From: Aegilops tauschii subsp. strangulata
Lineage: Eukaryota; Streptophyta; Magnoliopsida; Poales; Poaceae
Length of the DNA stretch: 64,000 nt
NCBI RefSeq assembly: GCF_002575655.3
Contig: NC_053039.3
Span: 238,492,622 to 238,556,621 of the forward strand
Direction: 5' to 3'
Shown: one piece after another, positions 46,007 to 59,123 of the stretch
Layout: each line of letters starts with the position of its first letter
How positions within the stretch are numbered: position 1 is the stretch's first letter
Made by a program: the position numbers and the translations under genes
The notes under the pieces: model-generated
The model's database searches: none
Told to the model about the DNA's origin: nothing
What the model saw: only the letters and a program-made list of their open reading frames with translations

Positions 46007-48510
46007 TATCGCATGATGGTTTCGAGTTCTTAGAGGGCAGCTTCGAAGGGCCCAAGGGATACGCTGTAGGCCGGATGACCAAGAGTCGTCGCGGCAAGCT
46101 CTACATCGACGACGCAGGCTGGGGCCCCGAGGCCGACTCAATCTAGTACGGGTATCGGGTCCCCTTCGGCGGCATCCATGTTTTTATTGGCAAGATCGGC
46201 GAACCGGGCCCTGAGCCGGACATCTGCGCCGACATCGTCGAGACGGCTCAGCGTGCGAGACCTGCCCGGGTTCAGCCTGCCATGAAGCGTGCCTTCATGG
46301 GAGTCATCCATGGAGCGGAATCTGAGGATAGATCGGCATCTGGTGGTGAGACCATCGTTTATTCTGACGATGAGTCATCGACCAGAGAGACCGAGTCATT
46401 GTACCAGTTGCAAGATGGCCGGATTGGGGGCTGTTCCGATGGCGACAGTATTCCGGACCCCTTTGATCCGCCAAACCGGGTTGCGATCTTCATTGCCGGT
46501 ACGCAGCCAGCGCTCCACTCCTCGACCGCAGCGGTGATGGTTTCCGGATCAGTAGCAGCGACAGCGGCCGGGGCAGGAGGCCCCGTGCGATCGCCGGCTC
46601 AGGTTTTATCTGATTTATTTGATGCTTTGGCAACACTGATGGCGGAACTTAACCCGGCGAATCAAGATGAGCATAATGCGGAAATCACAAAGGTGAAAGA
46701 TCAGATAACTCAGGCCAAGGCCGACCTGGCAGCTGAGGATACCAGGATGCGGAACGGGCCGCATTGGATGCACAGGCTTACCGGCTTATGTTGGATCAGA
46801 GCGCGTCAAACGATGTCATGAGGAGAAGGTACCGGTCTCACCTGCCGCCGGTTTATGAGGCCACGAACCTCTTTAATGCCCCAGGAGCAGGGACCAGTAA
46901 TCCGCCAGTGGGAAACCGGGCGGAGGCACCTGGAACAGGGGCGCCGGTTCAGCCGCGTCCAACGGATCCGCCTCGTCAGAACAACGTTCCGTCACAGCAC
47001 GTCCCAACACCATCGGGTCACTACTTTAACCCGATGGATAACATTGTCGCTGCCGCTTCACGACTGGCGGCTCTCCCGATCGAAGGTGAGTCCCTAGTAG
47101 CGGTCGAGACACGACGGGCTAGGGAGCTCCTTCAGACAGCTTTGACTCAGCAGCAGGCTTATTCATATAGCCGCGAAAGGATCCATTCTACTCCCCGCCC
47201 AAGCCGGAGTTACAGTGGGCATATGGATGAACCGGCCGTGTCAAGCAGTGCGCGAAACCGTAATCCGCCCCGTGGCCATAATCCCGTGGGTGGCGGTGGT
47301 GATGCTCAGGATGTGGTGGATCGTGCTAGGGCACGTCGAGAGGCCGAGTTAGCGGCGCAGCATGAAGCCCGCCAACTTACTCTGGTTCGTCCAACCACGT
47401 CGGTGGAACCATGGGTTACTTCCAGCTCTTTGGGGGTACCGTGTCTCGTCCCAGCACTGCGCAATGTGCGGCTGCCCAAGGATTTCAAGGGCCCACGTAA
47501 GGTGCCGAATTATACTGCCGATTTATCCCCCGAGTCATGGGTTGAAAGCTATGAGATGGCAATGGAGATGCTGGATGTGGACGATGCGGCGTGTGCCAAA
47601 TACTTTACCATGATGTTGGAAGGAACAGCTCGCACATGGTTGAAAAACTTGCCAGCTAATTCCATTGGGTCATGGGCCGAGTTAAGGGCCCGATTTATCC
47701 AGAATTTCAAGGATACGTGCAAGCAGCCCACGTCAATTGTGGACTTAGCTGCCTGTGTCCAGGAGGAAGGAGAATCAACAACCCATTGGGTGCGCCGGGT
47801 TTCGGAGATTCTGCATTCATCGGACCGCATCAACGTTGATACAGCAGTTTTAACGTTGGAAGGCAATTGCCGGTTTGCACCTCTGAAATTGAAGTTGGGA
47901 CGGCTCAAACGTCACTGCAATGACATGGGAACACTTATGGCAGCTCTGGTGAAGTATGCCGACTCTGATAGTACCAAGGATCCCGAGTCTGACGACGACA
48001 AGACAGGGAAGGGAAAGGAGAGCGGCAGCACGAAAGGGCAGCAGCATAACCCGGCGAGTCATGGAAGCAGTGGTAAGCGTAAAGCGGATAACAGTTTAGA
48101 TTTCGTGGCTAATACCAACGTGCAGGACAAAGGCCAGCGGCATAAGGGTAAACCGCGCCAGCGTGGTGGAGGACCAAGTCCCAATCCGGAGCGCCTGTCT
48201 TACCTATTAAACCAGCCTTGCCCAAAGCACGGGTCGTGGGACAAACCGGCCACGCACCTCTGGAAGGATTGTTATATCATGCAGAGTTCAAAAATTCGGA
48301 TTTTTTCGGTATGATCATGGACCGGGCGGCGGTTCAGGCCATGGATCTCATGGGCGGGGTTACGGTGGAGGCAGTTCCGGTTCAGGTTTTCATGGTAATC
48401 AGAGCGGACATGGTAATCAAGGCAATCAGGGCAACCAAGGTGGTTATAATCACCAGGGGAATCAACAGCAGCAGCAGCAGTCGGGTTACTAGAGCAACCC
48501 GAAGCAGTTG
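46007..48510 (+). pseudogene. gag of TAT element 3
   Basis: Open from about 46014 (DGFEFLEGSFEGPKGYAVGR) to a TAG at 46144-46146, and in the same frame to about 46780. After a shift near 46760 the main frame 46764-48314 carries a capsid domain (LSPESWVESYEMAMEMLDVD, LEGTARTWLKNLPANSIGSW, ARFIQNFKDTCKQP) and a zinc-binding-like CPKHGSW ... HLWKDC. Another shift near 48290 leads to a Gly/Asn/Gln-rich tail ending in a stop near 48490. The only in-frame ATG before the first block is at 45931, inside the LTR, so the true start is unclear. Confidence 0.85.
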
Positions 48511-49272
48511 AACAGTGGGCAGTATCATGTCTTCACTACTAGCCTATGCAAGCGTGATCAGAAGCTTCATAAAAGGGCAGTCAATTCCGTTGAACCGGCG
48601 GTGCCCCGTTACTTACGCTGGTCTGAGCAGCCGATCGTGTGGAGTAGAGAGGATCACCCACCCCGGGTTGATAATCCGGGTCATCTGGCATTGGTGGTGG
48701 CGCCTCAGGTTGGAGGATATAAGTTCACCAAGGTACTCATGGATGGAGGGAGTAGTATCAATATCCTTTATTATGAAACCTTCCGTCGCATGGGGTTAAC
48801 AGATAAAGACCTTAAACCGTCCAACACGGTCATCCATGGGGTGGTGCTTGGCAAATCGACGTATCCAGTTGGTAAGATAGCTCTGGAGGTTGCTTTTGGT
48901 GATGAGCATGATTCAAGATCAGAAACATTGACCTTTGAGGTGGTGAAAATCAAGAGCCCGTATCATGCCCTGTTTGGACAGCCGGCTTATGCTAAGTTCA
49001 TGGCAAGGTGTTGTTATGTTTATCTGCAGCTCAAGATGCCAGGTCACAAGGGAACTATCACAGTTCATGGAAGCCATAAGATCGCCTTGGAATGTGAAGA
49101 AGGTGATGCAACATATGCTGAGTCGGTTTGTGAGGCAGAGGAGTTGAAGTTCTACAAGGACAATGTTGATCCGACGGACATGACTTCTTCGAAAAAGCCA
49201 ACTACAGAGCATGATCCGGCCTTAAAGTTTAAATCGGCTGATAGACTAAGCTGGTTGATTTGTTCCACGTGA
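48508..49272 (+). pseudogene. Aspartic protease region of TAT element 3
   Basis: Frame of 254 codons with VPRYLRWSEQPIVW, active site TKVLMDGGSSINILYYE, HGVVLGKSTYPVGKI and GQPAYAKFMARCCYVY. It follows gag after a stop and ends at 49272 shortly before RT. This is the best preserved protease in the window, keeping DGGS. Confidence 0.87.
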
Positions 49273-49289
49273 TTCATCCAAGTAGTTTA

Positions 49290-51195
49290 GCATCAGCGCT
49301 AACTTGGATCCGAAATAGGAAAGTGCGCTCATCGAGTTCATCCGTGAGAATCGGGACATCTTTGCATGGAAGCCTTCTGACATCCCAGGTGTACCGAGAG
49401 AACTCGCTGAGCACACTCTTAATGTTGATCCCAAGTATAAACCGGTCAAGCAGTTTCTTTGCCGGTTCAATGAAGAAAGGCGTAAGGAAATTGGTGAGGA
49501 GGTAGCCAGGCTCTTGGCGGCTGGGTTCATCGTTGAAGTATTTTATCCTGAATGGTTGGCTAATCCGGTGCTGGTGCTAAAGAAGAACGGCACTTGGCGC
49601 TTGTGTGTGGACTACACAGATTTCAACAAGGCTTGTCTGGCAGATCCTTTTGCTCTCCCTCGTATTGATCAAATCATTGATGCTACGGCGGGTTGTGAGC
49701 ATTTGAGCTTTTTGGATGCATATTCTGGTTACCATTAGATCAAAATGGCAGTTAAGGACCAGGAGAAGACAACGTTTATAACTCCTTTTGGAGCTTTCTG
49801 CTATGTATCTATGCCTTTTGGGCTCAAGAGTGCCCAGGCGACTTATCAGCGCTGTGTGCAGAATTGTCTTCATCATCAGATCGGCCGCAATGTTCATGCT
49901 TATGTGGATGATATTGTGGTGAAATCCAGAAAGGAGGAGACATTGATAGATGACTTGAAAGAGACCTTTGAGAACCTCTAGGTTTATAAAATGATGCTTA
50001 ATCCGGCCAAGTGTGTCTTTGCTGTACCGGCAGGTAAGCTCTTGGGCTTTTTGGTGTCTAACACAGGCATTGAAGCTAATCCGGAGAAAATCAAGGCTAT
50101 AACTTCTTTGGCTAAACCGAAGTGTATCAATGATGTTCAACGCCTTGCAGGCCGGATTGCAGCCTTGAGCCGATTTATCAGTCGCCTTGGGGAGAAGGCC
50201 ATCCCTTTGTATCACATGCTGAAAAAGACAAATAACTTTGTCTGGAGTGACGCCACCAATGAAGCATTCGAGGACATAAAGCGGCAACTAGCCGAGCCAC
50301 CTATCCTTGCTGCTCCGGTTGATAAAGAGCCTTTGCTATTATATGTGGCTGCTAATGCCCGGGCTGTCAGCGTGGCTATTGTGGTGGAGCGCAAGGAGGC
50401 TGGAAAGGAGTATCCGGTTCAACGGCCGGTTTATTATATCAGCCAAGCAGAGGTACCCACATTGGCAGAAGCTGGTGTATGGAGTTTTCATGGCGAGCCG
50501 GAAGCTTAAGCAATATTTCCAGGGTTATCCCATCACTGTGGTAAGTTATGCTCCTTTGGGAGATATAATCCAGAACAGGGAAGCAACTGGTCGGGTTGCC
50601 AAGTGGGCTATTGAGCTTGGGCCTCACGGGTTAAAATATGTGCCCCGGACGGCGGTCAAATCTCAGGCACTTGTGGACTTCATCAATGACTGGAGAGAGT
50701 TACAGGCGCAGAAGAGAAGCCGGAGCATACTTATTGGACTATTCATTTTGATGGGTCCAGGTAATTGGAAGGCTCGGGGGCTGGACTCGTATTAACTTCC
50801 CCACGAGGTGATAAGTTTTGTTATGTTCTCCATTTAATGTTCCCTTGCACTAACAATGCAGCTGAATATGAGGCTCTAGTCCATGGTCTTCGGATGGCTA
50901 AGGAGATGAATTTAAGCCGGGTTAAGTGCTTTGGTGACTCGGACCTGGTGGCTCAACAAGTGTCTGGTACTTGGGATTCCAAGTACCCACTCATGGCAGC
51001 ATATCATCGAGAGGTGGACATTGTTGCAGGTCACTTCAAAGGTTATCAGGTTGATCATGTGGACCGGCGGAAGAATGAAGCAGCGGACGCTTTAAGCCGT
51101 TTGGGTTCTCAACGTAAACCGGTTCCACCCAATGTCTTCCTGGATGTACTGCATAATCCGTCAGTCAAGCTCCCTACAGAGGAGGATTTGGCTAT
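49290..51195 (+). pseudogene. RT and RNase H of TAT element 3
   Basis: RT motifs LANPVLVLKKNGTWRL, CVDYTDFNKAC, FALPRIDQIID, SFLDAYSGYH, MPFGLKSAQATY and AYVDDIVVKSRKE, then LSRFISRLGEKAIPLYHM. RNase H pieces are LVLTSPRGDKFCYVL, NNAAEYEALVHGLRMA, FGDSDLVAQQV and NEAADALSRLGSQRK. Stops: TAG at 49736-49738, TAG near 49979, a frameshift with a missing segment near 50450, and a shift near 50765. It stops at DLAI where the CACTA transposon sits, and the frame continues beyond it at 61352. Confidence 0.9.
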
Positions 51196-51705
51196 TCACT
51201 ACAGGAAACAGCTACTTTGCCGTCTGCCACAGCGGACGGCAAAGGCTCGAAAGGCGGACGGCAAAGACCTTTGCCGTCAGCCGCGGACGGCAAAAGGCTC
51301 CGGCAAAGAAGGCTACGGTAAACAGCTGCTTTGCCGTCTGCTTCCTGGCGGCGGACGGCAAAGGCTCTTTGCCGTCTGCGGCGGACGGCAAAGAGGGCGG
51401 ACGGCAATAATTGCGCTGTCAGTCCGTTAAGTGGCTAACGGCAGACCTTTGCCGTCCGCCGCTGACGGCAAAATTTCTCTGGTCTTTGCCGTCCGCCGTA
51501 TGATGTCATCTACACGTCACTAGATGGCAGGTTCTTTGCCGTCTGCCACTGATGGCAAAGTGCAGGTTCTTTGCCGTCTGCCACAGATGGCAAAGTCTTT
51601 GCCGTCTGCCACTGTAGGCAAACTGACCAAATGGGTCAGCTCCCAGGAAGCACAGTTGGCTGCCACGTGGCTTCTTTGCCGTCCGCCGCAGACGGCAAAG
51701 AGCCT
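51196..51705. repeat. Left terminal inverted repeat and subterminal TTTGCCGTC array
   Basis: After CACTACAGGAAACAGCTAC come about twenty copies of (T)TTGCCGTC or its complement GACGGCAAA, often paired head to head (for example around 51225-51250, 51277-51310 and 51470-51500) so that they form small palindromes. Confidence 0.9.
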
Positions 51706-52050
51706 GCATATTGGGTTTTTTCTGTTTTTTATTAAATCCCACAATTTGCACAGAAAATATATATGACATATAGATATATTTCACAGGCATTCATCACATA
51801 AACAAGTTCATACATCATTTCATACATACACAAGTTCCATCCATCATTTCATACATAAACAAGTTCCATCCATCATTTCATACATAAACAAGTTCCATCC
51901 ATCATTTCATACATAAACAAGTTCCAGCCATACATAAACAAGCACTCCATAGCTAAGGTGACTAGAATGAGAAGACAAGAACAAGAAGAGTAGAACAAGC
52001 ACTCCATCCAGCACATAATGAAATCTGCAAAATGGCAAAATAAGAAAGTT
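51706..52050. repeat. CACTA internal non-coding stretch with ~29 bp repeats
   Basis: AT-rich. Between about 51800 and 51935 a unit ACAAGTTCCATCCATCATTT with CATACATA recurs four to five times. No gene seen. Confidence 0.65.
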
Positions 52051-52640
52051 AGAAATGGATCGTTTTTTAGCTCACTTAGGTGAAATGGATCGTTTTTGAG
52101 GTAACTAAGGTGAAATGGATCGTTTTTTAGCTCACTTAGGTCAAATGGATCGTTTTTGAGCTAACTTAGTTGAAATGGATCGTTTTTTAGCTAACTTTGT
52201 TGAAATGGATCATTTTTGAGCTAATTTAGTTGAAGTGGATCATTTTTTAGCTAACTTAGGTGAAATGGATCATTTATGAGCTAATTTAGTTGAAATGGAT
52301 CTTTTTGAGCTAACTTAGGTGAAATGGATCATTTAAGAGCTAATTTAGGTGAAATGGATCATTTTTTAGCTCACTTAGGTCAAATGGATCGTTTATGAGC
52401 TAAATTAGTTGAAATGGATCGTTTATGAGATAACCTAGGTAAGATGGGTCATTTTGGAGTTAACGTAGGTGAAATGGGCCATTTTAAAGCTAACGTAGGT
52501 AAAATGGATCATTTAGGAGCTAATCTAGGTAAAATGGGTCATTTTTGAGCTAACTTGGATGAACTGCATCATTTATAAGCTAACCTAGGTAAAATGGGTC
52601 ATTTTGGAGGAAAATAAGCTAACTCTAGGTCATTATGGTA
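52050..52640. repeat. 30-bp minisatellite inside CACTA
   Basis: TGAAATGGATCGTTTTTTAG followed by CTCACTTAGG repeats every 29-32 bases about 20 times, with increasing divergence to the right (AAAATGGGTCATTTTGGAG). It lies between the left subterminal array and the end of the second gene. Confidence 0.85.
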
Positions 52641-52699
52641 AGCATATTGGAGGAAATAAAGCTAAGTCTAGGTCTTTATGCATTTGTTAAGCAAAACAC

Positions 52700-55174
52700 T
52701 AGAGAAACTTACCGTGATCAGGGAGGTGTAGGAGCGGGCTGGCTAGTGCCGCTACCTGGAGAAGGATCGTGCGATGCGTTTCTGGAGTTAAGCTGCACCA
52801 AAGATCCAATGTCTCGTTAGCATTACGACACTCAAATGTTAAGACTACCAAGTAATGTCCATTCAAACTAAACTCACCGTGCTCCCAGGAGCAATCACTG
52901 GCATCGGCGGAGCGGGCTGACCGGACTTCTCGCACACAGACTGCACATTTGGTTTTCAGAACAGAGTCATACTAGTTAGTAATGAGACTCAAATGTTAAG
53001 ACTAGCAAGTAATCTGCAGAAGAAACTTAACACAAGGAGCTCGTACATGGCCCTTGCCTGCATGTCATTCCGTGCCCTCTCCTCCTCCATCATCTTTCTC
53101 GTCCTCTCCTCCATCTCCCGCTGCCTCTCCGCCGCCTCCGCCAGAAGTTTCTCCGTTCTATCTCTCTCAGTCTGTATAGCAGCCTGCAACACCACTCACA
53201 TGACCATTTGTAATCATTGATGGAAGCGCACACAATGTAATGGAGAAAGATAACTGAGTACGTATCACTAACCTTGATGGCGAGTTGCACTGGCCGTTCA
53301 CGAGGCCTTATCTCAGGAGCGGAGCTCGACTGGCGCGCCTTGATCTCCGGGAGAGTGCTAGGACAACGGATAAGTCCATCTCTAATGGCTATGGAGCCAT
53401 GGGACCTCCCGCCACCAGATATCATCACCAGCTCTGGATCAATGGGACCCTGGCTCGGGTTAAAGTCCTCCGCTTTCCTCGCCTTCCCCTCATCTCTATA
53501 TCTCACGAGCTTGTTGTGGGAGGAGATGTTGGTGAAGTTGTTTGCATCATCGAGGTCAGACTGAGAGAAAGCCTTGACTTTCTTGAAAGAGCCAGTGTGG
53601 GCCATGGCATACAGGTCGTACACCTCTGGCACCTTATCCGCCTTATTGTAGCGTGCCTGAAAGAGAGAAACAATGAAAATTAGTAATTAAAGGGCTCAAG
53701 CTAGCATGATGAATGAATTGCATGAATCATGAAGCAAACCACATACCCAGTTGCACCCGAACTGATATAAGTTGGAGCTACCTTGATGGTGTGGCACACC
53801 TTCCATTTGGGCACGTTTGTCCTTGGCCTGGTTGTGGAGGGCTAGCCATTCTTGTGAGCACCACTCATCGACCAACACCTCCCAACAATCCATCCGATCC
53901 GCACACCATCTCGGAGGCGCCTAAGTTAGCAAATAGAAACTTGAGCGCTACGGCTAAGAATTACTAAATGAAGGAACTTAAGTAGAAGGCCTTAAGAATT
54001 ACCTTCATGTACTGCTCCTTACTCAGGAACTTATCGCGGCACGCCGGCTTGGTCTTCTTGATACCACGCAAGGCGTAGTAGTCTCGAACAGCCTGCACCC
54101 GAGCCTCGTGCCGTAAGTTCTGGAGTAGGCGCTTGCAGAAGTTCTGGATAACATTTGCGCTGTCCTCCTCGTATCCCTCCTCACACCTGTAGAATGTCTG
54201 CAATCAAATGAGACAGTATTGATTAGTACAATTAATAACTAGCTAGTTGAAGATTTTGAAATGTGTAAAGGAGAAATTACCCAGAACGTCCTGATCACCA
54301 TGTCTGCCCTCGTGTCGCACACGACACCGTCGATAATGACATCCGGCGGGGCCGGGGCAGCCACGTAGTGCTCCCAGCTCAACCCAAGCTCTGGAAGCCG
54401 ACCCTCACCAGGCAACGTGACAAACCCCGGGAAGTTTTACCGGCAAAGAACTCCAAGGACGGAGTTGGGCCGGCGGACACTATGATGGTGGTCCCAACCC
54501 CTGCAGCATGACAAGGCCAACGCATTAGTTATTTGAAGAAACGTGAATGCAGAAGGTACAAAAATATTAAATGCACTTACGTACATCTCCCCATCAGGGA
54601 AGATCAACCACCTCTGCTCGCGGGTCGCCGACACGGACGGGAGCCGTGTAGCACCACGCTGGTAGACGGTGCCACCCTCCTCCTCAAGATCAGTCGGCTC
54701 CCCGCCATCATCAGCATGGCCACTCGGCTCCTCGGGCTGATCCGGCCAGGTACCCCATCCGGACGTGTGCTCCTCCGGGGTCTCGTGGGCCGAACTCTCG
54801 TGGGCCGAAGGCCAGTCGACCCGAGGCTCATGGGCCCAAGACCCGTGGACCGGAGGCTCGTGGACCGGAGTCCGTGTAGCCTCCTCCTCGGACGAGTCCA
54901 CCCTAGCAGTCACGTGCTCGGGTGAAACAGCTGGGGGTGGCGGCGAGGAAGGCGCCATAGCAGTCACCCTACCTCCTCTCCCGCGACCACGTGCCCCACC
55001 TCCTCTCTTCCTACCTCGTCCCCTGCTGGGCACCGCGGTCGACGAAGAAGGGCCCGACGGTGTGGACATACTTTCCAGCAACGCTCGGCGGAGAGGTACG
55101 TCTGGAATCGAAGACCTCAGACCACGCGCCGACGAAGAAGGGGCCTTGGCGCGCTCCCGACCAGCGCCCACCAT
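52700..55174 (-). pseudogene. Second CACTA gene (Transposase_24/TNPA-like), multi-exon
   Basis: The first exon (55174-54581) encodes a Ser/Pro/Arg-rich N-terminus with a RGRGRKRGGGARGRGRGG basic run and an acidic stretch, ending at GTAAGT. Further exon-like blocks lie at about 54500-54290 (ending RTFW before GTAATT), 54203-54004 (NFCKRLLQNLRHEAR), 53920-53750 (CWEVLVDEWCSQEWLALHNQ ... HHQGSSN), 53656-53273, and 53187-53036, a strong coiled coil rich in Glu and Arg; short blocks follow to about 52700. The middle part matches my knowledge of the plant transposase Ptta/En/Spm family. A stop (TAA near 54437) breaks exon 2. Some splice sites are approximate. Confidence 0.7.
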
Positions 55175-55311
55175 CTTTCAACACCTGCCATGACAAACAG
55201 TAAACGAAATTAGTACAACATAAAAAAAAGACCGACATGAATAATAATATGTGTATCACTTAAGTGTATCATCATCAAGTACAACATTAAAAAATTTAAT
55301 ACCTGACACTA

Positions 55312-58300
55312 CTAATAATCTCGATCAGTATCATCAATAAATGCATAATCATCATCATCACTATAATCAATGACGAGCTCATAGGGTTCAGTGGCATCAA
55401 CATGTGCAAGGCCACCTTGACGTAATCGGTCAAGCAATGACAGGTCATCCGCAGCAGTAACCTCTTCTTGTTCCGGCTCTTCTTGTTCCTCCTCTGGGGT
55501 GATGTCGGATTCACTGTCGCTGTCTACTTCAATGTTTTGGGGTGAAGTATAGCGGTTCTTGAAACGCTTTTTGGAAAGACTTGTCTCTTGGAAGAATTCT
55601 CCTTCATATGTGTCTGGGTTAATGTGAGGTTCATAATCCTCTTCCTTTGGGGGAGATAGTCTAGCACGTGGCGGCACTTCATAAACGACATCCCAACCTT
55701 TCAGATTTGGATTAGTTTGGCAGGCCCACGGTAGATAGAATACTTGGGTCGCCTGTTGAGCCATAATATAGACATCAGGAACATCTAAATGGGTGCTTTG
55801 GTTGATTTCAACTAGCCCTATATGTTCATGAGTCCTTCTAGTCTCCTTCGGCTGAAACCAATAACCTTTGAAGACTACGACATTCGGTGGGTTTTCACCA
55901 TAGAATAGAAGTTCATAAATTGCTTCAACTCTCCCATAATACTCGGTACCTCCTTCGCCGATAGCAGATACACAACAATTTCTAGACTTTCGGTCGGCCA
56001 TAGATAGCTCTTTGCCATAGGTACGAAAGCGATACCCGTTGATGTCGTATTTGTCAAATGAACGGACCTTATAGTCAAAACCATTAGCGACTTGTCTCAA
56101 TTCGGCGTCCATAGACTCTGAATTAGCCTACAAGTTTAATATGAAAGGATTGTTGCATTACGCACAAATTAGCGAATGAAACCGGGATAGACGCCTACAA
56201 ATTAGCCTACAAGTCTAATAGAAATTACCGTTTGTTTGAACCAAGAGATGAAACCGGGATAGCCGCCTCCTTGCTTTGCGAGAAGCTCATACTCTTCGAC
56301 AGAATCCTTTTGGATCACCGCTCCATACGAGAATAAGGCGACGTATCGACTGTATGAAATATCCAGGAATAAGAGCAGTTCAAAGGAAATAGAAGTTGCG
56401 AAACTATGTACCGAGAACTTACTCGATGTATGGCCGCACTTCTATCAGGTTGTTGAAGATATACAACGAAATGGTCCGCCATTGTTCGTTATCCAAAGAT
56501 ACTGGATTTGAAACACTGGCTGGTGCGAGATTCCCTTTGAATAGGCTAAGGTTGGATCCACCCTTTTTAGGGTCGTCAGCATTGTACCGAGGCTTCGGAT
56601 TATGCAAATGATGATTTTTGGCTTCGTAGTGTGCTGTCACGAAGTTTGCCGCCTCCTCAGTGATGAATGCCTCAGCCATCGATGCTTCAATTCTACGTTT
56701 ATTTTTACATTTTTGTCGAAGTGTCTTCTGCATCCTCTCAGTTGGGTAGCACCAACGATTTTGCACGGGCCCCCCCAATCTTGCCTCGGTCGGGAGATGC
56801 AAAATCAAATGTTGCATTGGATTAAAGAAGCCCGGTGGAAAGATCTTCTCTAACTTGCAGATCAACTCCGGCGCCAACTCTTCCATTTCTTCTAGCACGC
56901 CAGGCGATAGTTCTTTCGCACAAAGAACACGGAAGAAATAGCTGAGTTCTGCCAGTACTAGCCATTCATCCTCAGGGATGAAGCCACGCAACATCACCGG
57001 CATTACCCGCTCAATCCATATGTGCCAATCATGACTCTTGAGACCAAATATCTTCAATTTATCAAGACTGGCTCCCCTCTGTAGATTCGCTGCATACCCA
57101 TCGGGGAACATCAACTGCATTTTCACCCACAAGATAATTTCCCTCATAGCTGGCCTTCCAAGATTGAACCATGCCTTTGGCTTCGTCCAGTTTTGCTTTC
57201 CTTTCGGTTCTTTCATGTTTTGTAACGGCCTATCACATAGCGCCTCCAGATCGACTCTAGCCTTAGTATTATCCTTTGACTTCCCATCTATGCCGAACAA
57301 TGTACCAAAAAGTGCCTCGGCGATATTCTTCTCAGTGTGCATCACGTCGATGTTGTGTGGGCAAAGGAGGTCTTTGAAGTAAGGCAGATCCCATAAGCAT
57401 GTTTTGTGAGTCCAGGCGTGCTTAGAATTATACCCCTTGAAGTACCCTGGAAGCTCTGGATCTGGCTCGAGAGCGTTTAACTGATCCAGGGTCTGTTGGC
57501 CTGTCAATGCATGTGGTGCAGAGTTTTTGACAACTCTACCTCTGATGAAGTTCTTCTTGTCTTTCCTGAACTTATGGTGAGGATTCAGGAACTGTCTATG
57601 CATGTCGAAGCAAGAAAACTTGCGACCGGCCTGAAGCCAACGAAACTCAAGAGCTCGCTTGCATGTGGGGCACGGGAACCTTCCATGCACACACCAGCCA
57701 ACGAATAGCGCATACGCCGGCAAGTCATGCGTCGAGTACATGTACCAGACACGCATTATGAAGTTCCGTTTGCTATAGGCATCGTATGTCTTGAACCCAT
57801 TATCCCAGGCTTCTTGCAATTCGTCCTTAAGCGGTTGCATGTACACATTCATATTTTTCCCCGGATAGTTGGGCCCTGGAATTATCAACGTCAGGAAAAT
57901 GTTCTTTCTTTGCATAATCTGTCCGGGGGGGAGATTGAGTGGAAAGACAAATACGGGCCAACAACTGTATTGGGCTGCCGTCATAGCAAACACACTGAAC
58001 CCATCCGTGCTGATGCCGACTCGAGGATGCCTCGGATCTGCCGCTTTGTCACCATGTAATTCATCAAACCTTTTCCACGCAACACCATCCGATGTGTGTA
58101 CAATCATCAGATTCCCATCTGCATCTAGTTCGGTTCTTTTGCGCGTTTTGTGCCATGTCATCTGTCTGGCCGTCTCTTCGACCATGAAAAGACGTTGAAG
58201 TCTTGGTACGATTGGCATATACCAAAGAACACTAACGGGGATTTGGTCTGTGTCTTCTCACCCATACCGTTGTCTACCACAACATACCTGGAAGACTTGC

Positions 58301-58973
58301 AAATGGGACAATAGTTCAAGTCCGCATAGTCAAGCCTAAACAAGACACATCCTTTCTCACAGGCATGTATCTTATCATAGGGCATCTTCAGTGCACGGAG
58401 GATTTTGTCCGACTGGTACAGGTTTGCAGGCATTACATGGCCTTTGGGTAGAAAGCGTCCAAATACTGTCATCATTGCATCGTAGCATTCTCTGCCCAAG
58501 TTGAACTGATCTTTCAGAGCCATTACTTGTGAGATGGCATCCAACTGACAAAGCTCAGTGTGCTCATGGAGCGGACGTTTTGAAGACTCCAACATTTCAT
58601 TGAAGGCCTTTGCAGATTCCTCCATCTCCTCGTCCGAATCCCGAGCATCATCAAAGTCTTGCACCATGTTTTCCATCCCGGTACCATGCTCGTCGGTGCG
58701 ACGACGATCCACCTCAGCTCGGTCACGTTGGGCAGACTCACCATGAAATGTCCACACCGTATAATCGGGCGTAAAACCACTCTTCTACAGGTGTTTGCCC
58801 ATTTCAGCCTCTGTCCTCTTTTCCCAATTGCCGCACCGTAAACAGGGGCACCAGGTTTTCCTCTGGCCATTTGCAAATGCGGCTCGCACAAACCCCTTGG
58901 TTTTTGTGAACCATTCAGTGCTCCATTTGTTCTGACCAGTGTGACCGGTGTACATCCACGCACGATCACTCAT
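55312..58973 (-). pseudogene. CACTA transposase (TNP2/TNPD type)
   Basis: Begins MSDRAWMYTGHTG at 58973 with the Cys-rich transposase-associated domain (CPCLRCGN). A TAG at 58785-58787 interrupts the frame, which then runs through the N-terminal domain to a one-base loss in an A run at about 58242-58244. The long frame 58218 to 56423 carries the Transposase_21 core (DGFSVFAMTAAQYSCWPVFV, GWCVHGRFPCPTCK, CPHNIDVMHTEKNIAEALFG) and the DUF4218 block (RGFIPEDEWLVLAELSYFFR). Introns 56350-56422 (GTAAGT donor) and 56128-56228 keep frame and join exons 56349-56229 and 56127-55312; the last holds the DUF4216 block (VVVFKGYWFQP, VYEVPPRARL) and an acidic tail. It would cut and join the element ends in the nucleus. 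Two lesions only, so a recent loss. Confidence 0.92.
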
Positions 58974-59123
58974 CTTGACTTTCAGAGCTACTAGACACAC
59001 AACAAATATATATATATATATATATAATTCACCATGTATGTATTCATCAGTTGATCTACTTTGTCAATTTTATTACGTCCATGCAACCTACACTCTAATA
59101 GGTAATGATAGGTCCTAATCCCA
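58974..59123 (-). promoter_or_regulatory. Sequence just upstream of the CACTA transposase start
   Basis: Contains an alternating AT run at about 59009-59028 and no other obvious motif. It is bounded on the right by the long hairpin at 59124-59341. A role as proximal promoter or 5' UTR is inferred from position only. Confidence 0.4.

Noticed and set aside
45931..46146. gag start codon inside the LTR of TAT element 3
   Set aside because: The frame is open through the PBS, but TAT copy 1 does not show this arrangement, so I do not propose it as the true start.
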